Positions 8,810 to 18,387 are shown, numbered from the stretch's first letter. The stretch is 64,000 nucleotides of DNA from Verrucomicrobiales bacterium (GCA_029213265.1 JARGNG010000003.1:65131-129130), one strand, 5' to 3'. Made by a program: numbers and translations. Notes: a model not told the origin generated them from the sequence alone.

Positions 8810-10060
8810 ATGAATATTCTCTGGGTGAAATCAGGTCCACTCTTCCCTCTAAATACGGGAGGTCTGCGTAGAACACACTCAATGCTACACGAGTTGGCTC
8901 GAAGTCATGAAGTCACATATATGGCACTTCTTCCGGTTGGAAAACGCCTTGCTGAGGGCGAGTTTGAAGCACCCTATGCAAAGGAAAAGATCTGGATTCC
9001 AGCGCATGAGCCAAGCAAAAATACCGTTTCATTCTACTTCGCTTTAGCTTGGAATCTCCTGTTTTCCACAGCTCCCTACATCCTTGATCGCTACCGGAAT
9101 CATGAGCTCGCCGAGAAACTCATTGAATTGGATGAATCAGAAGCCTTTGACGTAATCATTTGCGACTTTCTCACTCCTGCAATCAACTTTGACCAGGGTC
9201 GAATTAAGACTCCAACCATCTTATTTCAACATAACGTGGAAGCGCAGATTTGGAAGCGCCTTGCCGAGGAGCAAAGCAATCCGATTACAAGGCTCTACTT
9301 TCGTGATCAATACAGGCGAATGTGGACATTCGAACGACTTCTTTCACGGGGTTTTGATGGTGTCATCACTGTTTCACCCGAAGACGCTGAGCTGAGCACT
9401 AGCGATTACGGCCTCTCTAATGTTGTTGGCGCTGTACCAACCGGCGTTAACACAAAATTCTTCACAGCCCCCAAATCAAGAACACCGGAAACCGGTTTGA
9501 TCGGTTTTCTTGGATCAATGGACTGGATGCCAAACATTGAGTGTGTAAACTACTTCGTCGCGGAGATATTTCCCAAGATACTTCGCGAACATCCTTCTGC
9601 CAAATTTCGCATTATTGGTCGCGATCCCACGCCCGCTGTTCAACGACTTGCTACTCACTATACAAACGTCGAAGTTACTGGCACAGTCGATGACGTTCGC
9701 CCACATCTCGACGCTTGTGAAGTCCTCGTTGTGCCACTTAGATCAGGAGGTGGCACTCGAATCAAAATATTCGAGGCTATGGCACAAGGGGTTCCTGTAG
9801 TTTCCACCACCGTTGGTGCTGAAGGCCTTCCCGTAATTGACGGAAAAACCATTCTAATCGCGGATGAAACGAATGATTTCGCTCAGAAGGTCTGCCAAAT
9901 TCTGGAAACCAGCGACAAAGGGGAGAAAATGGCCACTCGCGCGCGTAACCAATTAGTGGACAGTCATAGCTGGGAAGCCGTAGCGGATGCCTTTCTTGAA
10001 CTAATTATTCCAACGGTGAAAGTTTCACGATCCCCTGAAACTGCGAAATCAAAAGATTGA
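8810..10060 (+). CDS. GT4-family glycosyltransferase, PEP-CTERM/EPS-locus type
   Basis: A 416-residue GT-B enzyme starting MNILWVKSGPLFPLNTGG. It resembles the sugar transferases found with exosortase-type EPS clusters: PTILFQHNVEAQIW in the N-terminal domain, GLIGFLGSMDWMPN at the interdomain hinge, and RSGGGTRIKIFEAMAQGVPVVST with GAEGL as the donor-site motif. Its expected role is adding one sugar to the growing repeat unit. The start codon follows a run of eight C (8797-8804), so spacing of any ribosome binding site could change by slippage. It converges with the FkbM gene, leaving 13 bases between the two stops. Confidence 0.82.
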   Translation: MNILWVKSGPLFPLNTGGLRRTHSMLHELARSHEVTYMALLPVGKRLAEGEFEAPYAKEKIWIPAHEPSKNTVSFYFALAWNLLFSTAPYILDRYRNHELAEKLIELDESEAFDVIICDFLTPAINFDQGRIKTPTILFQHNVEAQIWKRLAEEQSNPITRLYFRDQYRRMWTFERLLSRGFDGVITVSPEDAELSTSDYGLSNVVGAVPTGVNTKFFTAPKSRTPETGLIGFLGSMDWMPNIECVNYFVAEIFPKILREHPSAKFRIIGRDPTPAVQRLATHYTNVEVTGTVDDVRPHLDACEVLVVPLRSGGGTRIKIFEAMAQGVPVVSTTVGAEGLPVIDGKTILIADETNDFAQKVCQILETSDKGEKMATRARNQLVDSHSWEAVADAFLELIIPTVKVSRSPETAKSKD

Positions 10061-10073
10061 GAAGTGCGCCCCA

Positions 10074-11042
10074 TTAGCCCTCCCTGACAAGATTTGCCAA
10101 CTGGTCCACCTTTTCGCTCGGCACCATAATACGATTTGCTCCAATCGCATCGTCGCATTCCAGGGAATCAGGAACCTGAGAAATCATTTCCCCGGGGACA
10201 CTCACGAATGCTTTGTATTCCTTCTCATGAAAGAATGAAAATATGTCTTCATTCGTGTAGCCCTGTTCGCTAAAACGTCCCACTTCGAAAATAACGATCG
10301 GTCTCGCCTCGTCGAGCAACTGGGATGCTCCTTGAAACACAAACAATTCGAACCCCTCAACGTCGCATTTGATCAACGAAACGCTTCCTAAATCGGGAAA
10401 ATCTGAAACCATGGAGTCAAGAGTCTTTAACTCAACTTTTTGGTAGTCACTCGCGTTCCCCTCCATGTCTCGATTGATGGAACCCGTTCCAGAAAGCCTT
10501 TCGCCCCGCCCATCAAATATCCGTAAGCAAAATTCACCCGGAACATTGGAAAGACCGAAAGGAAATACAGTTGCACTCGCACATCCAAGTAATTTTGAAG
10601 CAATTTTTGTTGCCTTCGCATAATAGGGATCTGCCTCAAATGCATACACCTTCCCCTCTTTTCCTACCACCTGATCCATCGCGAAGGTCCAATTCGCTCC
10701 ATTTGCCCCGACATCTACAACGACATCGCCCTCATTGATAAGGTTGGGAAGGATCTTTAACTCCGGTTCAAAGTCGATTCCCTTCTTTAGAAGAAAGTAG
10801 AATCGAACCCCTTGAATGTATGCCAGCAAGTCTTCTCCCATTAACCGAAGGAGAGCAGTCTTCACCTTTACGTTGAGTGGCTTTCGATATTTTGCCGCGA
10901 TTGAATCAGCGTGATCAAGATTTTCTTTTTTCAATTGATACTCCTGTTTGAGATATTCAACCATCAACTTCCAAATCCAATGGACGTGATAACCCTTATT
11001 GCCTATCCTCACATTTAGCCATAAATGGCCACTGTCAAGCAT
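10074..11042 (-). CDS. FkbM-family methyltransferase
   Basis: SAM-dependent methyltransferase of the FkbM type, which usually O-methylates hydroxyls on sugars or polyketides. Visible motifs are VVDVGANGANWTF (motif I), VYAFEADP after strand 2 and LIKCDVEGFELFVFQGA near the active site. The frame stays open upstream to 11156 but that would overlap the metallophosphatase by 79 bases; ATG at 11042 gives a 35-base gap, and a TTG near 11084 overlapping the upstream stop is the main alternative. The 120-residue N-terminal helical region is longer than a minimal FkbM domain. It is the last gene of the minus-strand export operon. Confidence 0.78.
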   Translation of the reverse strand: MLDSGHLWLNVRIGNKGYHVHWIWKLMVEYLKQEYQLKKENLDHADSIAAKYRKPLNVKVKTALLRLMGEDLLAYIQGVRFYFLLKKGIDFEPELKILPNLINEGDVVVDVGANGANWTFAMDQVVGKEGKVYAFEADPYYAKATKIASKLLGCASATVFPFGLSNVPGEFCLRIFDGRGERLSGTGSINRDMEGNASDYQKVELKTLDSMVSDFPDLGSVSLIKCDVEGFELFVFQGASQLLDEARPIVIFEVGRFSEQGYTNEDIFSFFHEKEYKAFVSVPGEMISQVPDSLECDDAIGANRIMVPSEKVDQLANLVREG

Positions 11043-11077
11043 CCTAAGTGCGTTCAGACAGTGAAAGAGAATTCGCT

Positions 11078-11812
11078 TCAACAACCTCGCTCGAGTCGAT
11101 CTCCCAGCGATCGGGAAAACCCTTTCTCTTTCAACTTCGCTTTCGTCTTCTCCCAATCATACTCAACCCTGTGAAACTGAACCTCCTGTTCCGTGGTGTC
11201 AAATTCCACATAGCAGGCCCTGCAATCTCCATCGCGCGGTTGCCCCACAGATCCTGCATTGATGGCATACTTTTTTGCCGGCTCAAGGGCCACCCCTTGC
11301 TTGATATTGATTAAACCAATCGCGTCACCATCAGATCTTTCAAAAATCGCCGGGATATGGGTATGACCCAGGAAACACACTTTTGAAGATTGATTTTTAA
11401 AGTGATCCTTCGCATCACTGTCCGAGTGCATATGGAGAAACATTACAGGATGATAAAGGGAAGCATGTACTATGGTGAAATCATCAACCATTTCCGTCAC
11501 CGGCAACCTTCGTATCCAATTTATATCATCAGGGTCCAGTTCCTTCTTAGCTAGTTCTATCGGCTCTCGAACAGCACGATGGAAGCGGTCCAAAGAGTTT
11601 GGCATCGTAGAAAACACTTCGTGATTACCCATCACTACTGTCAGACAATTTTCACGAACCAAATCTATGCACGCTTTCGGGTCAGGCCCGTATCCGACAA
11701 TATCACCAAGGCACACGACGTTCGAAATTTTGCGTGAAGAAATATCACGGAGAACTTCTGCCAGTGCTTCCCAATTGGCGTGAATATCGGAGATGATGGC
11801 AAAACGAGGCAT
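11078..11812 (-). CDS. Calcineurin-like metallophosphoesterase
   Basis: A 244-residue YfcE-type metallophosphoesterase with all dimetal motifs: ISDIHANWEAL (D-x-H), CLGDIVGYGPDP (GD), VMGNHE (GNHE) and GHTHIP (GHxH), plus NAGSVGQPRDGD. These enzymes cleave phosphomono- or diesters. The frame is open to 11836, but ATG at 11812 is preceded by TTAAGGAGTGG, a good ribosome binding site that also contains the TAA of the upstream gene; this decides the start. A phosphatase embedded between the initiating glycosyl-phosphotransferase and a methyltransferase suggests a role in lipid-linked sugar turnover, which is inference. Confidence 0.82.
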   Translation of the reverse strand: MPRFAIISDIHANWEALAEVLRDISSRKISNVVCLGDIVGYGPDPKACIDLVRENCLTVVMGNHEVFSTMPNSLDRFHRAVREPIELAKKELDPDDINWIRRLPVTEMVDDFTIVHASLYHPVMFLHMHSDSDAKDHFKNQSSKVCFLGHTHIPAIFERSDGDAIGLINIKQGVALEPAKKYAINAGSVGQPRDGDCRACYVEFDTTEQEVQFHRVEYDWEKTKAKLKEKGFSRSLGDRLERGC

Positions 11813-11819
11813 CCACTCC

Positions 11820-13268
11820 TTAACAAGCTGAGTCACTCCCCTCGAGAGCTTCCATTTCTTCGCGGAAATTCAGGTACTCGCGGTCACCACCTCTTCGAAC
11901 TCCGCCACAGACCATAACCTTTATCGTTTCCAGCAGGATAAAGAAGTCGAAAAACAGACTCATGTGCTTCATGTAGTAAAGGTCATACTCCAGCTTTCTC
12001 GCAGCATCCTCAACACTCGCGCCGTATGGATATCTGACTTGAGCCCAACCTGTCAGTCCTGGCTGAATCAACAATCGCTCACGGTAATAGGGAACTTCCT
12101 GATCCAAATGGCCAATGAAATCAAGTTGCTCCGGTCGAGGACCAACAAAAGAAATATCGCCATTTAGAACATTTACCAGTTGAGGTATTTCATCAATTCG
12201 AAACTTCCGAAGCAGCCTACCAACCGGGAAGATTCGAGGGTCGTCTCCAGTTGCCCATTTAGCTCCATCTTTTTCGGAGTCAACATGCATAGTCCGTAGC
12301 TTCATGACTGTTATTGGGCGCTCCAATTTTCCAGCACGAGTTTGACGAAAGAATATCGGCCCACGAGATGAGAGACGAACGGCTAACACTCCAAGAAGCA
12401 AAACCGGAAGCAGTATCAGAAGAACCAGTAACGCAAACACTATATCGAATAACCGTTTCAACTTTCGAATGTAGAAAAGCTCCGACTGATTCGAAGCTCT
12501 GAAGAGCCAGGCATCAGTGACCAACGAAAGAGGAACGGCTTGATAGGCTTCTTCACAAGCATCCACCAAGGATAATATTTCAATCCCTTCATAACGAAGG
12601 CGACGCAAGACCCCCCAAATAAGCGGGTCATCAAGGTATTGGCCTTTCACCAATACTACCTCGACATCTGGTTGCTCCCCTAATCCAAACACAGATTCAG
12701 CCGACCCGAGGATGGTAACATCGGAACGAGGAATGTATCCCCCTGCAGTCACAATCCCGACAAATTCGGCCTCACGCCCCCAAACCTTTCTCAAAAGTCG
12801 GACCGCATTTTCTTCATCCTCACTACCAACCAAGCATAAGTAGCTAATCGCCCTCCTTCTGACCCAGCGAAGAAGAATCAAATGTCGTACCGTTATGAAG
12901 AATATCAGGATAGGCAAACTGACCAGAAGAACTCCGCGACCGACTCGAGACGAAAAATCGAGTGAACCCACCGCAAGAATTACTACGGTCACTGATACAA
13001 AACCGATAAGTAACCATCGAACAGTCGCTAACCACTCTCCTCTCAGATGACGCTCGGAATAGAGCCCACCCACATAAAAAATAAAAGGCAGAAATACTGC
13101 TCCTGCTAACACTCCGGGAGAATACCCGAGAAGGGTTGCTATCGATAACTCCTCAAATCGCAACCATACCCCAAGCAGAAATGCCCCGACCACAAGAAAG
13201 AAGTCGACGACAGAGAACAGTTTCGCCCATCGTAGATGTCGTGATTGCCTCTTGTTCTCTCCCGCCAT
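11820..13268 (-). CDS. Initiating polyprenyl glycosyl-phosphotransferase (WbaP/EpsB-like)
   Basis: Transfers a sugar-1-phosphate from a nucleotide sugar to undecaprenyl phosphate, the first step of repeat-unit assembly, at the inner membrane. The 482-residue protein has about four N-terminal transmembrane helices, a central Rossmann-like CoA-binding-type domain (residues about 145-250), a fifth hydrophobic helix (FDIVFALLVLLILLPVLLLG) and the C-terminal bacterial sugar transferase domain with RTMHVDSEKDG, RIDEIPQLVNVLNGDISFVGPRP (quoted in part) and PGLTGWAQVRYPYG. The layout matches the exosortase-associated sugar transferases. It sits between the Wza gene and the metallophosphatase, in one operon. 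Confidence 0.9.
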   Translation of the reverse strand: MAGENKRQSRHLRWAKLFSVVDFFLVVGAFLLGVWLRFEELSIATLLGYSPGVLAGAVFLPFIFYVGGLYSERHLRGEWLATVRWLLIGFVSVTVVILAVGSLDFSSRVGRGVLLVSLPILIFFITVRHLILLRWVRRRAISYLCLVGSEDEENAVRLLRKVWGREAEFVGIVTAGGYIPRSDVTILGSAESVFGLGEQPDVEVVLVKGQYLDDPLIWGVLRRLRYEGIEILSLVDACEEAYQAVPLSLVTDAWLFRASNQSELFYIRKLKRLFDIVFALLVLLILLPVLLLGVLAVRLSSRGPIFFRQTRAGKLERPITVMKLRTMHVDSEKDGAKWATGDDPRIFPVGRLLRKFRIDEIPQLVNVLNGDISFVGPRPEQLDFIGHLDQEVPYYRERLLIQPGLTGWAQVRYPYGASVEDAARKLEYDLYYMKHMSLFFDFFILLETIKVMVCGGVRRGGDREYLNFREEMEALEGSDSAC

Positions 13269-13322
13269 ATTACTGCAACCCCCACTATGGGGATCTATTT
13301 ACAAATAGCTTCCACCAACAAC

Positions 13323-14099
13323 CTAGAACCCGAAAACTTTCTCAGGGACGACGATAATATCGCCTTCTCCTATCGAGGGATCCTCCAGTTCACCATTTGA
13401 AATCAACTGAATATTCACTGGGATTTTGTGCTTTTTCCCATCTGGGCCCTGACGCAGAATGTGGACTTTCTGCTCGTCACCGAAGCGGGTAACGCCTCCA
13501 GCAATCAATATAGCTTCGTACGTACCTATATTCCTTTTCTCAGGAACGGTCAACATATGCTGCCCCGGACGATTCACCTTTCCTGTTATATAGACCAGGA
13601 TTTTTCTTTGTGACTTTTCTTTGCTTCGAGATCCGCTTCCGGAACCAGGAGACAGCGATGCCGGCTGTTCTGCGCGGTCGATACGATCAGCAATTACGGT
13701 CGCTTCCTTAAGAAGGCTCTCTTTCAAAATAGATTCAATTTTCTTTCCCGCTGAGTTTACGCTCATGCCCATCACAGACACACGCCCAACAGATGGCAGG
13801 ATAATATCTCCAGCCTCACGAACCACATAAGAACCATTGAATGAGTCGTCTTCTTTGACAAACAATTCTAAGGTATCCCCCACCTGGAGGCTACTCGGCA
13901 AACTCCTGACTTGCTTTTGAACAGGCTTTGCGTCCCCCAGTTCGTCATCGATCTCTGGAATTACTGGATCAGGATAGTCTGCTGCTCCCGTAGGATCCAA
14001 CACAACATCTCCCTCATCTGTTTTACAACTGCTGAGCGAAATAGTAATGGTTAACGCAGCAATAAAGTGACGCGTAGTCCGAAGGGCACCGAAGATCAT
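13323..14099 (-). CDS. Polysaccharide export outer-membrane lipoprotein (Wza-like)
   Basis: A 258-residue lipoprotein: signal peptide with lipobox LSSC, so Cys27 would be lipidated. A Poly_export domain follows (QVGDTLELFV, then DIILPSVGRVSVMGMS) and an SLBB domain (ILVYITGKVNRPGQHML and YEAILIAGG), ending with GEGDIIVVPE. It lacks the long C-terminal helix of E. coli Wza and carries an Asp/Glu/Pro-rich linker after the lipobox. Such proteins form the periplasmic and outer-membrane part of the export channel. Here the separate beta-barrel protein at 15100 may supply the outer-membrane pore, since this Wza seems too short to do so alone. Confidence 0.88.
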   Translation of the reverse strand: MIFGALRTTRHFIAALTITISLSSCKTDEGDVVLDPTGAADYPDPVIPEIDDELGDAKPVQKQVRSLPSSLQVGDTLELFVKEDDSFNGSYVVREAGDIILPSVGRVSVMGMSVNSAGKKIESILKESLLKEATVIADRIDRAEQPASLSPGSGSGSRSKEKSQRKILVYITGKVNRPGQHMLTVPEKRNIGTYEAILIAGGVTRFGDEQKVHILRQGPDGKKHKIPVNIQLISNGELEDPSIGEGDIIVVPEKVFGF

Positions 14100-14165
14100 G
14101 TGATGGTAATTCCAAGAAAGGAGCAGAAAGGAAAAAATTTTTGCAATCTACCACTATTTCCAGAA

Positions 14166-15020
14166 TTAGTCCACCCAAACTGCTTCGGCATTGTTGTTTA
14201 CGAATTCCTTCCGCACAGGAGTCCCTACCACCGAGAACAAAAGGTGATCAAATGCAGTGACGTAAATGAAACTTCTTCCGTTTCTCTTGGCTTCATTCCC
14301 CTTTTCGGGAGCAACGCTGACTAGAAGACGAATATCACCGGAGTAATTGGGGGAAACACTAACTCCCTCAACATAAACTGTGCGAGGGAAGGTACCGGGT
14401 CGATTTTCGGCGGCCTCCTCTGCCGTAGCAGTCCAGCGAAAGCGTTTCTTGCTATCTACTCTGGAATCCAACAAAAGCTCTGTTTTCCCTGCATCTTTCC
14501 AAACCCGGACGTGCGCGACTGAGTTCGACTCTTCCGATTGTGACCCAAACTCTCCTGTCGGGTTATTACGATTGATCCCACGAACCTCTAACTCCATCGG
14601 AACCGTGCCGGAGTAACCTACTGTTGAATAGGACTTGAATCGTATGACGACTTTCGTCATTTCACCAACAGCAACTTGAAGACCGGGAGGCGTGCTCTCA
14701 TTGTCTCCCCCATCAGAAGGGTCATAGTTGCTAATTTCCCCGTCATAGTTCAAGTCGCCATCCAAATCAACCTTTGCGATTCTTTGACGCATCTTAGGAT
14801 CGCCAAGCCAAGGCTTCCCTTTCTCGAAATAGATCTCCGGGCGATCCAGGTCAGTGGGAAACTGCCCCGCACTTAAAACACCTTTTCCCGAGACTACAGA
14901 TTTGCCAGACACAGGGTTTTTGTCCGAATCCTGGCCAAAACTTGATGCGCCACTCGAAAGAAGGGAAGCAACAAGCGCTACCTTGAGAATTATTGAATAG
15001 GTTGAGAATTTCGGATTCAT
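14166..15020 (-). CDS. Secreted protein with a possible EF-hand-like calcium loop, function unknown
   Basis: From ATG at 15020 the protein has 284 residues and begins with a signal peptide (MNPKFSTYSIILKVALVASLL, cleavage near SSFGQ). The frame extends upstream to 15161 but that would run into the beta-barrel gene. After a low-complexity segment comes an acidic DLDGDLNYDGEISNYDPSD stretch that resembles EF-hand/dockerin calcium loops, then a beta-rich domain (VVIRFKSYSTVGYSG, LEVRGINR, VRVWKDAGKTELLLDSR). I do not recognise a named family. Its position between the beta-barrel and Wza genes suggests a periplasmic or surface part of the export machinery or an exported companion of the polysaccharide. 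Confidence 0.65.
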   Translation of the reverse strand: MNPKFSTYSIILKVALVASLLSSGASSFGQDSDKNPVSGKSVVSGKGVLSAGQFPTDLDRPEIYFEKGKPWLGDPKMRQRIAKVDLDGDLNYDGEISNYDPSDGGDNESTPPGLQVAVGEMTKVVIRFKSYSTVGYSGTVPMELEVRGINRNNPTGEFGSQSEESNSVAHVRVWKDAGKTELLLDSRVDSKKRFRWTATAEEAAENRPGTFPRTVYVEGVSVSPNYSGDIRLLVSVAPEKGNEAKRNGRSFIYVTAFDHLLFSVVGTPVRKEFVNNNAEAVWVD

Positions 15021-15099
15021 TTGATTCAGCATCAATTGGTAAAAGTAATTGAACAATAGGTTATTTTGCCCACCGCACCAATAGCGCGGTGTTGATCTC

Positions 15100-17109
15100 T
15101 TAGAAATATCTCCGAATTCCGGAAACAAAAAGTGTCTCATCAAAGTCAGAGGCGTCTTCATATTCGTATCGAAAATACACCGAGTAATCTAAATTAATGC
15201 GAGCGGTCGCATTGGCAATATACCGCCAACTATGAAAGTCCGCCCTACTTCCCAAGTCCTCTCTCACCTCCCTGTAAACTCCGCAATTGAATCGCAAGAA
15301 AGGGCTATCAGAGTAATTGAGAAGAAGTGCATACGACTCCCTGTCAAAAGTCCGCCCTGCCAACGGACCAGAAACCACATCATCAACCGACCACTGCGCG
15401 AAAGCGGTGGCAGAGAGGACCCTTGTAAATCGATGATTTAAATAATAGCGTATATATTCGGTTACTGCGGAATCAGGTGTAAAATCATTGGCGTAATAGT
15501 CCTGCCCGCCCCGGACACCATGAACCGTAAATTCGGTAATCGAGTGATCCAGCCCTACATCCCAAGCAGTTCCTTCGTAATCTACCGTTTCGGAATCCCC
15601 CCAAAAGTAACCTACACTTCCGCTTAAGCGCAAATTTTCTGCGATACGCCCATCACCGCCTATACGAGTCTGATGAATAAGAGAGTTGGCGTGATCGAAG
15701 TAGTTGAAGTCATAGCGAAAGAAGGGCGCGAAAGGAATGTACGACCCCTTTGAGTCAAGCAGCACACCAAAATGCTCACGCTGCTGATGCTCATCGCTGA
15801 AGCGATCCGCATACCAGTAATCAGTATGATCGGCCTCCAAAACCATCATCCAATCTTCTGAAAGTTGGCGCTCGCCAGTAATTCCGACTTGATTGCTCCA
15901 ATACGCTTGATTGTAAAACCCATCTGCCTCGTCCCTAAGCTGATAACCAAATATAAAATAATCTGAATAATCATTAACTCCGGCAGCGTAGGGAGTAGAA
16001 AGCCTGAGCGTATCATATATTTCCACGTCCCAAAGACCCCAAGTATCGCGGAATCGAAGATCCAGCACCGGCTGATTCCCTACATCGAATATCCAACGAT
16101 CTCTGTCCGGAAGATAAAAGATCCCCACATCACTCGTCAAATACAGCTTGGAGGAGAGCTGCGCCAAGGCACGAAATCGAAATCCAACAAAACTGCCCCA
16201 ACCATCTTCGTCACCGTTTCGATAAGTCCCCTCAGAATCGTAGTAAAAAGCACCCGCTTCGACGGAAGAAAGCTGAAAGAACAATGGCCCGAGCTTGATA
16301 TCGGCATCCTCCTCTGAAAACTCGCGATCGGCGAAGGATAAATTAGTGTCAAACTCGTAGGAATAAAGATCCCGATTGTAGGCCCTACGCCTGCCATTGC
16401 CATAGCGGGTTACATCCTGAGATGAAAACTCACTCCCGTAGCTATAACTGCCGGCAGATTCATCCCAGACCTGGTCTTCAGAGTAATAAGGAGCCACCGA
16501 AGCGGGATACTGACTCTCGTACTCCGCATATCCACCATCCTCGCTCGCAAACACATCCGCATCACCCCCTTCATCACCTTCGAGCAAATTAAGTGTATTC
16601 CTCCATCCAAGAGAACCTTGATTCTCTACAGCAGTTGAAGACAACGAAACCTCCATGGTTGGAATGAACCCCGAAACCCTTCGCTTGAAGGCGCCAGAGT
16701 TACGACGCAATTTCGATTGAGAGCTATCGTCAAGCTCTCCTTCGGCTTCGGCCCCTTCGTTTTCACTGGATTCGGATCTTCCACCGTCCTCGACCGGGTT
16801 GCCCAAGCCACGCACCCCAGTCAACCAAACTTTACCATCCTCACGAGAGACTTTGCCGGAGTTTGATGAATCTTCGACCCCGTCGAACTTCAGGCCCCCA
16901 AGGCCAACGGAGGCCCCTTCCAGAAAAATCATCTCCAACCTCTGATCGCCTGCCTCAGGATCAACAGAAGCAGGCCCCTCCTGCACACCCTCTTCGACAC
17001 CAACCTCAACGTCTGCTGCAAGAATGTAACCGCCTGAAGAAAACACACAGCAAGCAACTGCAGCTATAAAGCCGAACTGTGTGACGGGGCTGGCAATAGT
17101 AAATTTCAT
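15100..17109 (-). CDS. Large outer-membrane beta-barrel protein of the EPS export operon
   Basis: A 669-residue protein with an N-terminal signal peptide (VTQFGFIAAVACCVFSSGGYILA), an acidic, Ser/Glu-rich linker to about residue 230, and then roughly 400 residues of alternating aromatic and polar positions typical of amphipathic beta strands (for example YSYEFDTNLSF, GAFYYDSEG, AYWSNQVGITGERQL). It ends in aromatic Phe (GIRRYF), the classic C-terminal BAM-recognition residue. I see no assigned enzyme motif. As first gene of the operon with secreted, Wza and initiating-transferase genes, it is a good candidate for the outer-membrane polysaccharide pore, comparable in role to AlgE or BcsC barrels; this is inference. 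Confidence 0.72.
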   Translation of the reverse strand: MKFTIASPVTQFGFIAAVACCVFSSGGYILAADVEVGVEEGVQEGPASVDPEAGDQRLEMIFLEGASVGLGGLKFDGVEDSSNSGKVSREDGKVWLTGVRGLGNPVEDGGRSESSENEGAEAEGELDDSSQSKLRRNSGAFKRRVSGFIPTMEVSLSSTAVENQGSLGWRNTLNLLEGDEGGDADVFASEDGGYAEYESQYPASVAPYYSEDQVWDESAGSYSYGSEFSSQDVTRYGNGRRRAYNRDLYSYEFDTNLSFADREFSEEDADIKLGPLFFQLSSVEAGAFYYDSEGTYRNGDEDGWGSFVGFRFRALAQLSSKLYLTSDVGIFYLPDRDRWIFDVGNQPVLDLRFRDTWGLWDVEIYDTLRLSTPYAAGVNDYSDYFIFGYQLRDEADGFYNQAYWSNQVGITGERQLSEDWMMVLEADHTDYWYADRFSDEHQQREHFGVLLDSKGSYIPFAPFFRYDFNYFDHANSLIHQTRIGGDGRIAENLRLSGSVGYFWGDSETVDYEGTAWDVGLDHSITEFTVHGVRGGQDYYANDFTPDSAVTEYIRYYLNHRFTRVLSATAFAQWSVDDVVSGPLAGRTFDRESYALLLNYSDSPFLRFNCGVYREVREDLGSRADFHSWRYIANATARINLDYSVYFRYEYEDASDFDETLFVSGIRRYF

Positions 17110-17765
17110 TCAACTGTGAACTGGAAACGGTATGGAAACGGAAAGTCATCTCCACGTTCATTTAAGAAGGCTTTCACTACCCAGTCAACCAATAGATTTC
17201 TCAAAATACAACATCCTTTTCTCATCCTTGAGAACTGTAAAAGCAATCCTCATGCCAATCATAGCGAGCTGATTACCAGCGCCTTACATCGATCGACTCA
17301 GGCTGTAATGTTAGTCTTGGCACTCTTTTCCTCGTTTCCGTTTCATTCATGACAGTGTAAAAGCCCTCCAAATACATTCATTTCACCCAAAACCGGGGCA
17401 AGAGACTGCGCAAAGTCTCAGGAAAACCTAGCGCCCTGCATTTTTCATCAACCACATAAAGACGTAAAAAACCAAGCAATTGATGAATCCATTGAGCCGA
17501 CTTGGCCCTGCTCTACACGGCCACCGTCGTCTACCAAATCTCAACGAGCCTCCACTTTGACCTTCCGATCACAGCAAGCGCCCGCCGGCCAAGCAGTGGA
17601 ACCGGACCGGAAGTGGTCAACGGACTACGCAAGCGATCGACTCAAAGATGGGAGACATTCTCGCATTCTGACTCCAGTGAGTTCAGTTTTCCCGCGAGTG
17701 AGTTGCCTGTGTCGGGATGCAATCATTGAAGGGAAATGACATAGCAGGACCTCTGAACGAAGTAA
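17110..17765. other. Non-coding stretch upstream of the export operon
   Basis: About 650 bases with no ORF that I can support. The part next to 17109 must hold the promoter of the minus-strand export operon, but no clear -35/-10 pair stands out. The few ORFs present are short, overlap each other on both strands and show no motifs. Together with the broken genes that follow, the stretch looks like decayed or inserted DNA. Confidence 0.5.
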
Positions 17766-18020
17766 TTGAAACCCGTGACCCACGGGAATCCAACGCGGCC
17801 GATAAACGGATCGAAGCGCTGTAGACAAGCGTTGGAAACCGGGGCCGATCGAAACAAAGTCCAGCTTGTCATACGGCTGGGCAAAGCGGTCGAGGACCTC
17901 TACAATGAGGTGCTGCCTTAGGCGGTCTCCACTTCGATCCGGCTCAATGAACGGTTTCAGGACAGATGCCTGCATCTGTTCTTTGATCCAGAGGACACGC
18001 TGGAGAGGCTTGATGAATGA
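17766..18020 (+). pseudogene. Small protein gene interrupted by an in-frame amber codon
   Basis: Read from a TTG at 17766, the frame gives a coherent basic, helical protein: LKPVTHGNPTRPINGSKRC, then RQALETGADRNKVQLVIRLG and KAVEDLYNEVLP, then TAG at 17919-17921, and continues without a shift as AVSTSIRLNERFQDRCLHLF and FDPEDTLERLDE before TGA at 18018-18020. Composition and periodicity on both sides of the TAG look protein-like, so the stop appears to have arisen in a real gene of about 84 codons. I do not recognise the family. A start upstream is blocked by TAA at 17763. Suppression of the TAG is possible but less likely than decay. Confidence 0.55.
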
Positions 18021-18387
18021 CAAAAAACTAAAAACTGAACTGACCGCACGACTCCCTGGGATAGATGGCTTCCTCCGAATTCGTGCAGGAAGACAACAGA
18101 ACGAGAATCGAAAGTCTCAGCTGTAAAGCTCCGGGAGAGCACGTCAACCCCGGCAGGGCTCCACCCCTACAATGCCCAGCGTCCAAGGATAAGGTCACAG
18201 CCCCTCATAGAGACGGAGCGGGGCCTCATATGTTGCGGGGAAAAAAGATGCAATATTTGAAAGCTATACTCTAGCTGATACAATTGAATTCAAAATTCCT
18301 CGCTGTGCTTTCAAGTTGATTTCCGCCAAGAAAGAACAAGAATCAAGAAAGCTCCGCCACGCGATAGAAACCGAACAGGCGAGAGCA
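18021..18387. other. Non-coding stretch with a weak hairpin
   Basis: No supported gene in about 370 bases. The only structure noticed is an imperfect stem, GCCCC at 18200-18204 pairing with GGGGC at 18220-18224, without a T run on either side, so I do not call it a terminator. Confidence 0.4.

Noticed and set aside
17625..18023. A 132-codon minus-strand ORF in the empty region
   Set aside because: It is antisense to the amber-broken small gene, whose plus-strand reading is much more protein-like.
18200..18224. GCCCC/GGGGC pairing in the non-coding region
   Set aside because: A five-base stem with a 15-base loop is expected by chance.
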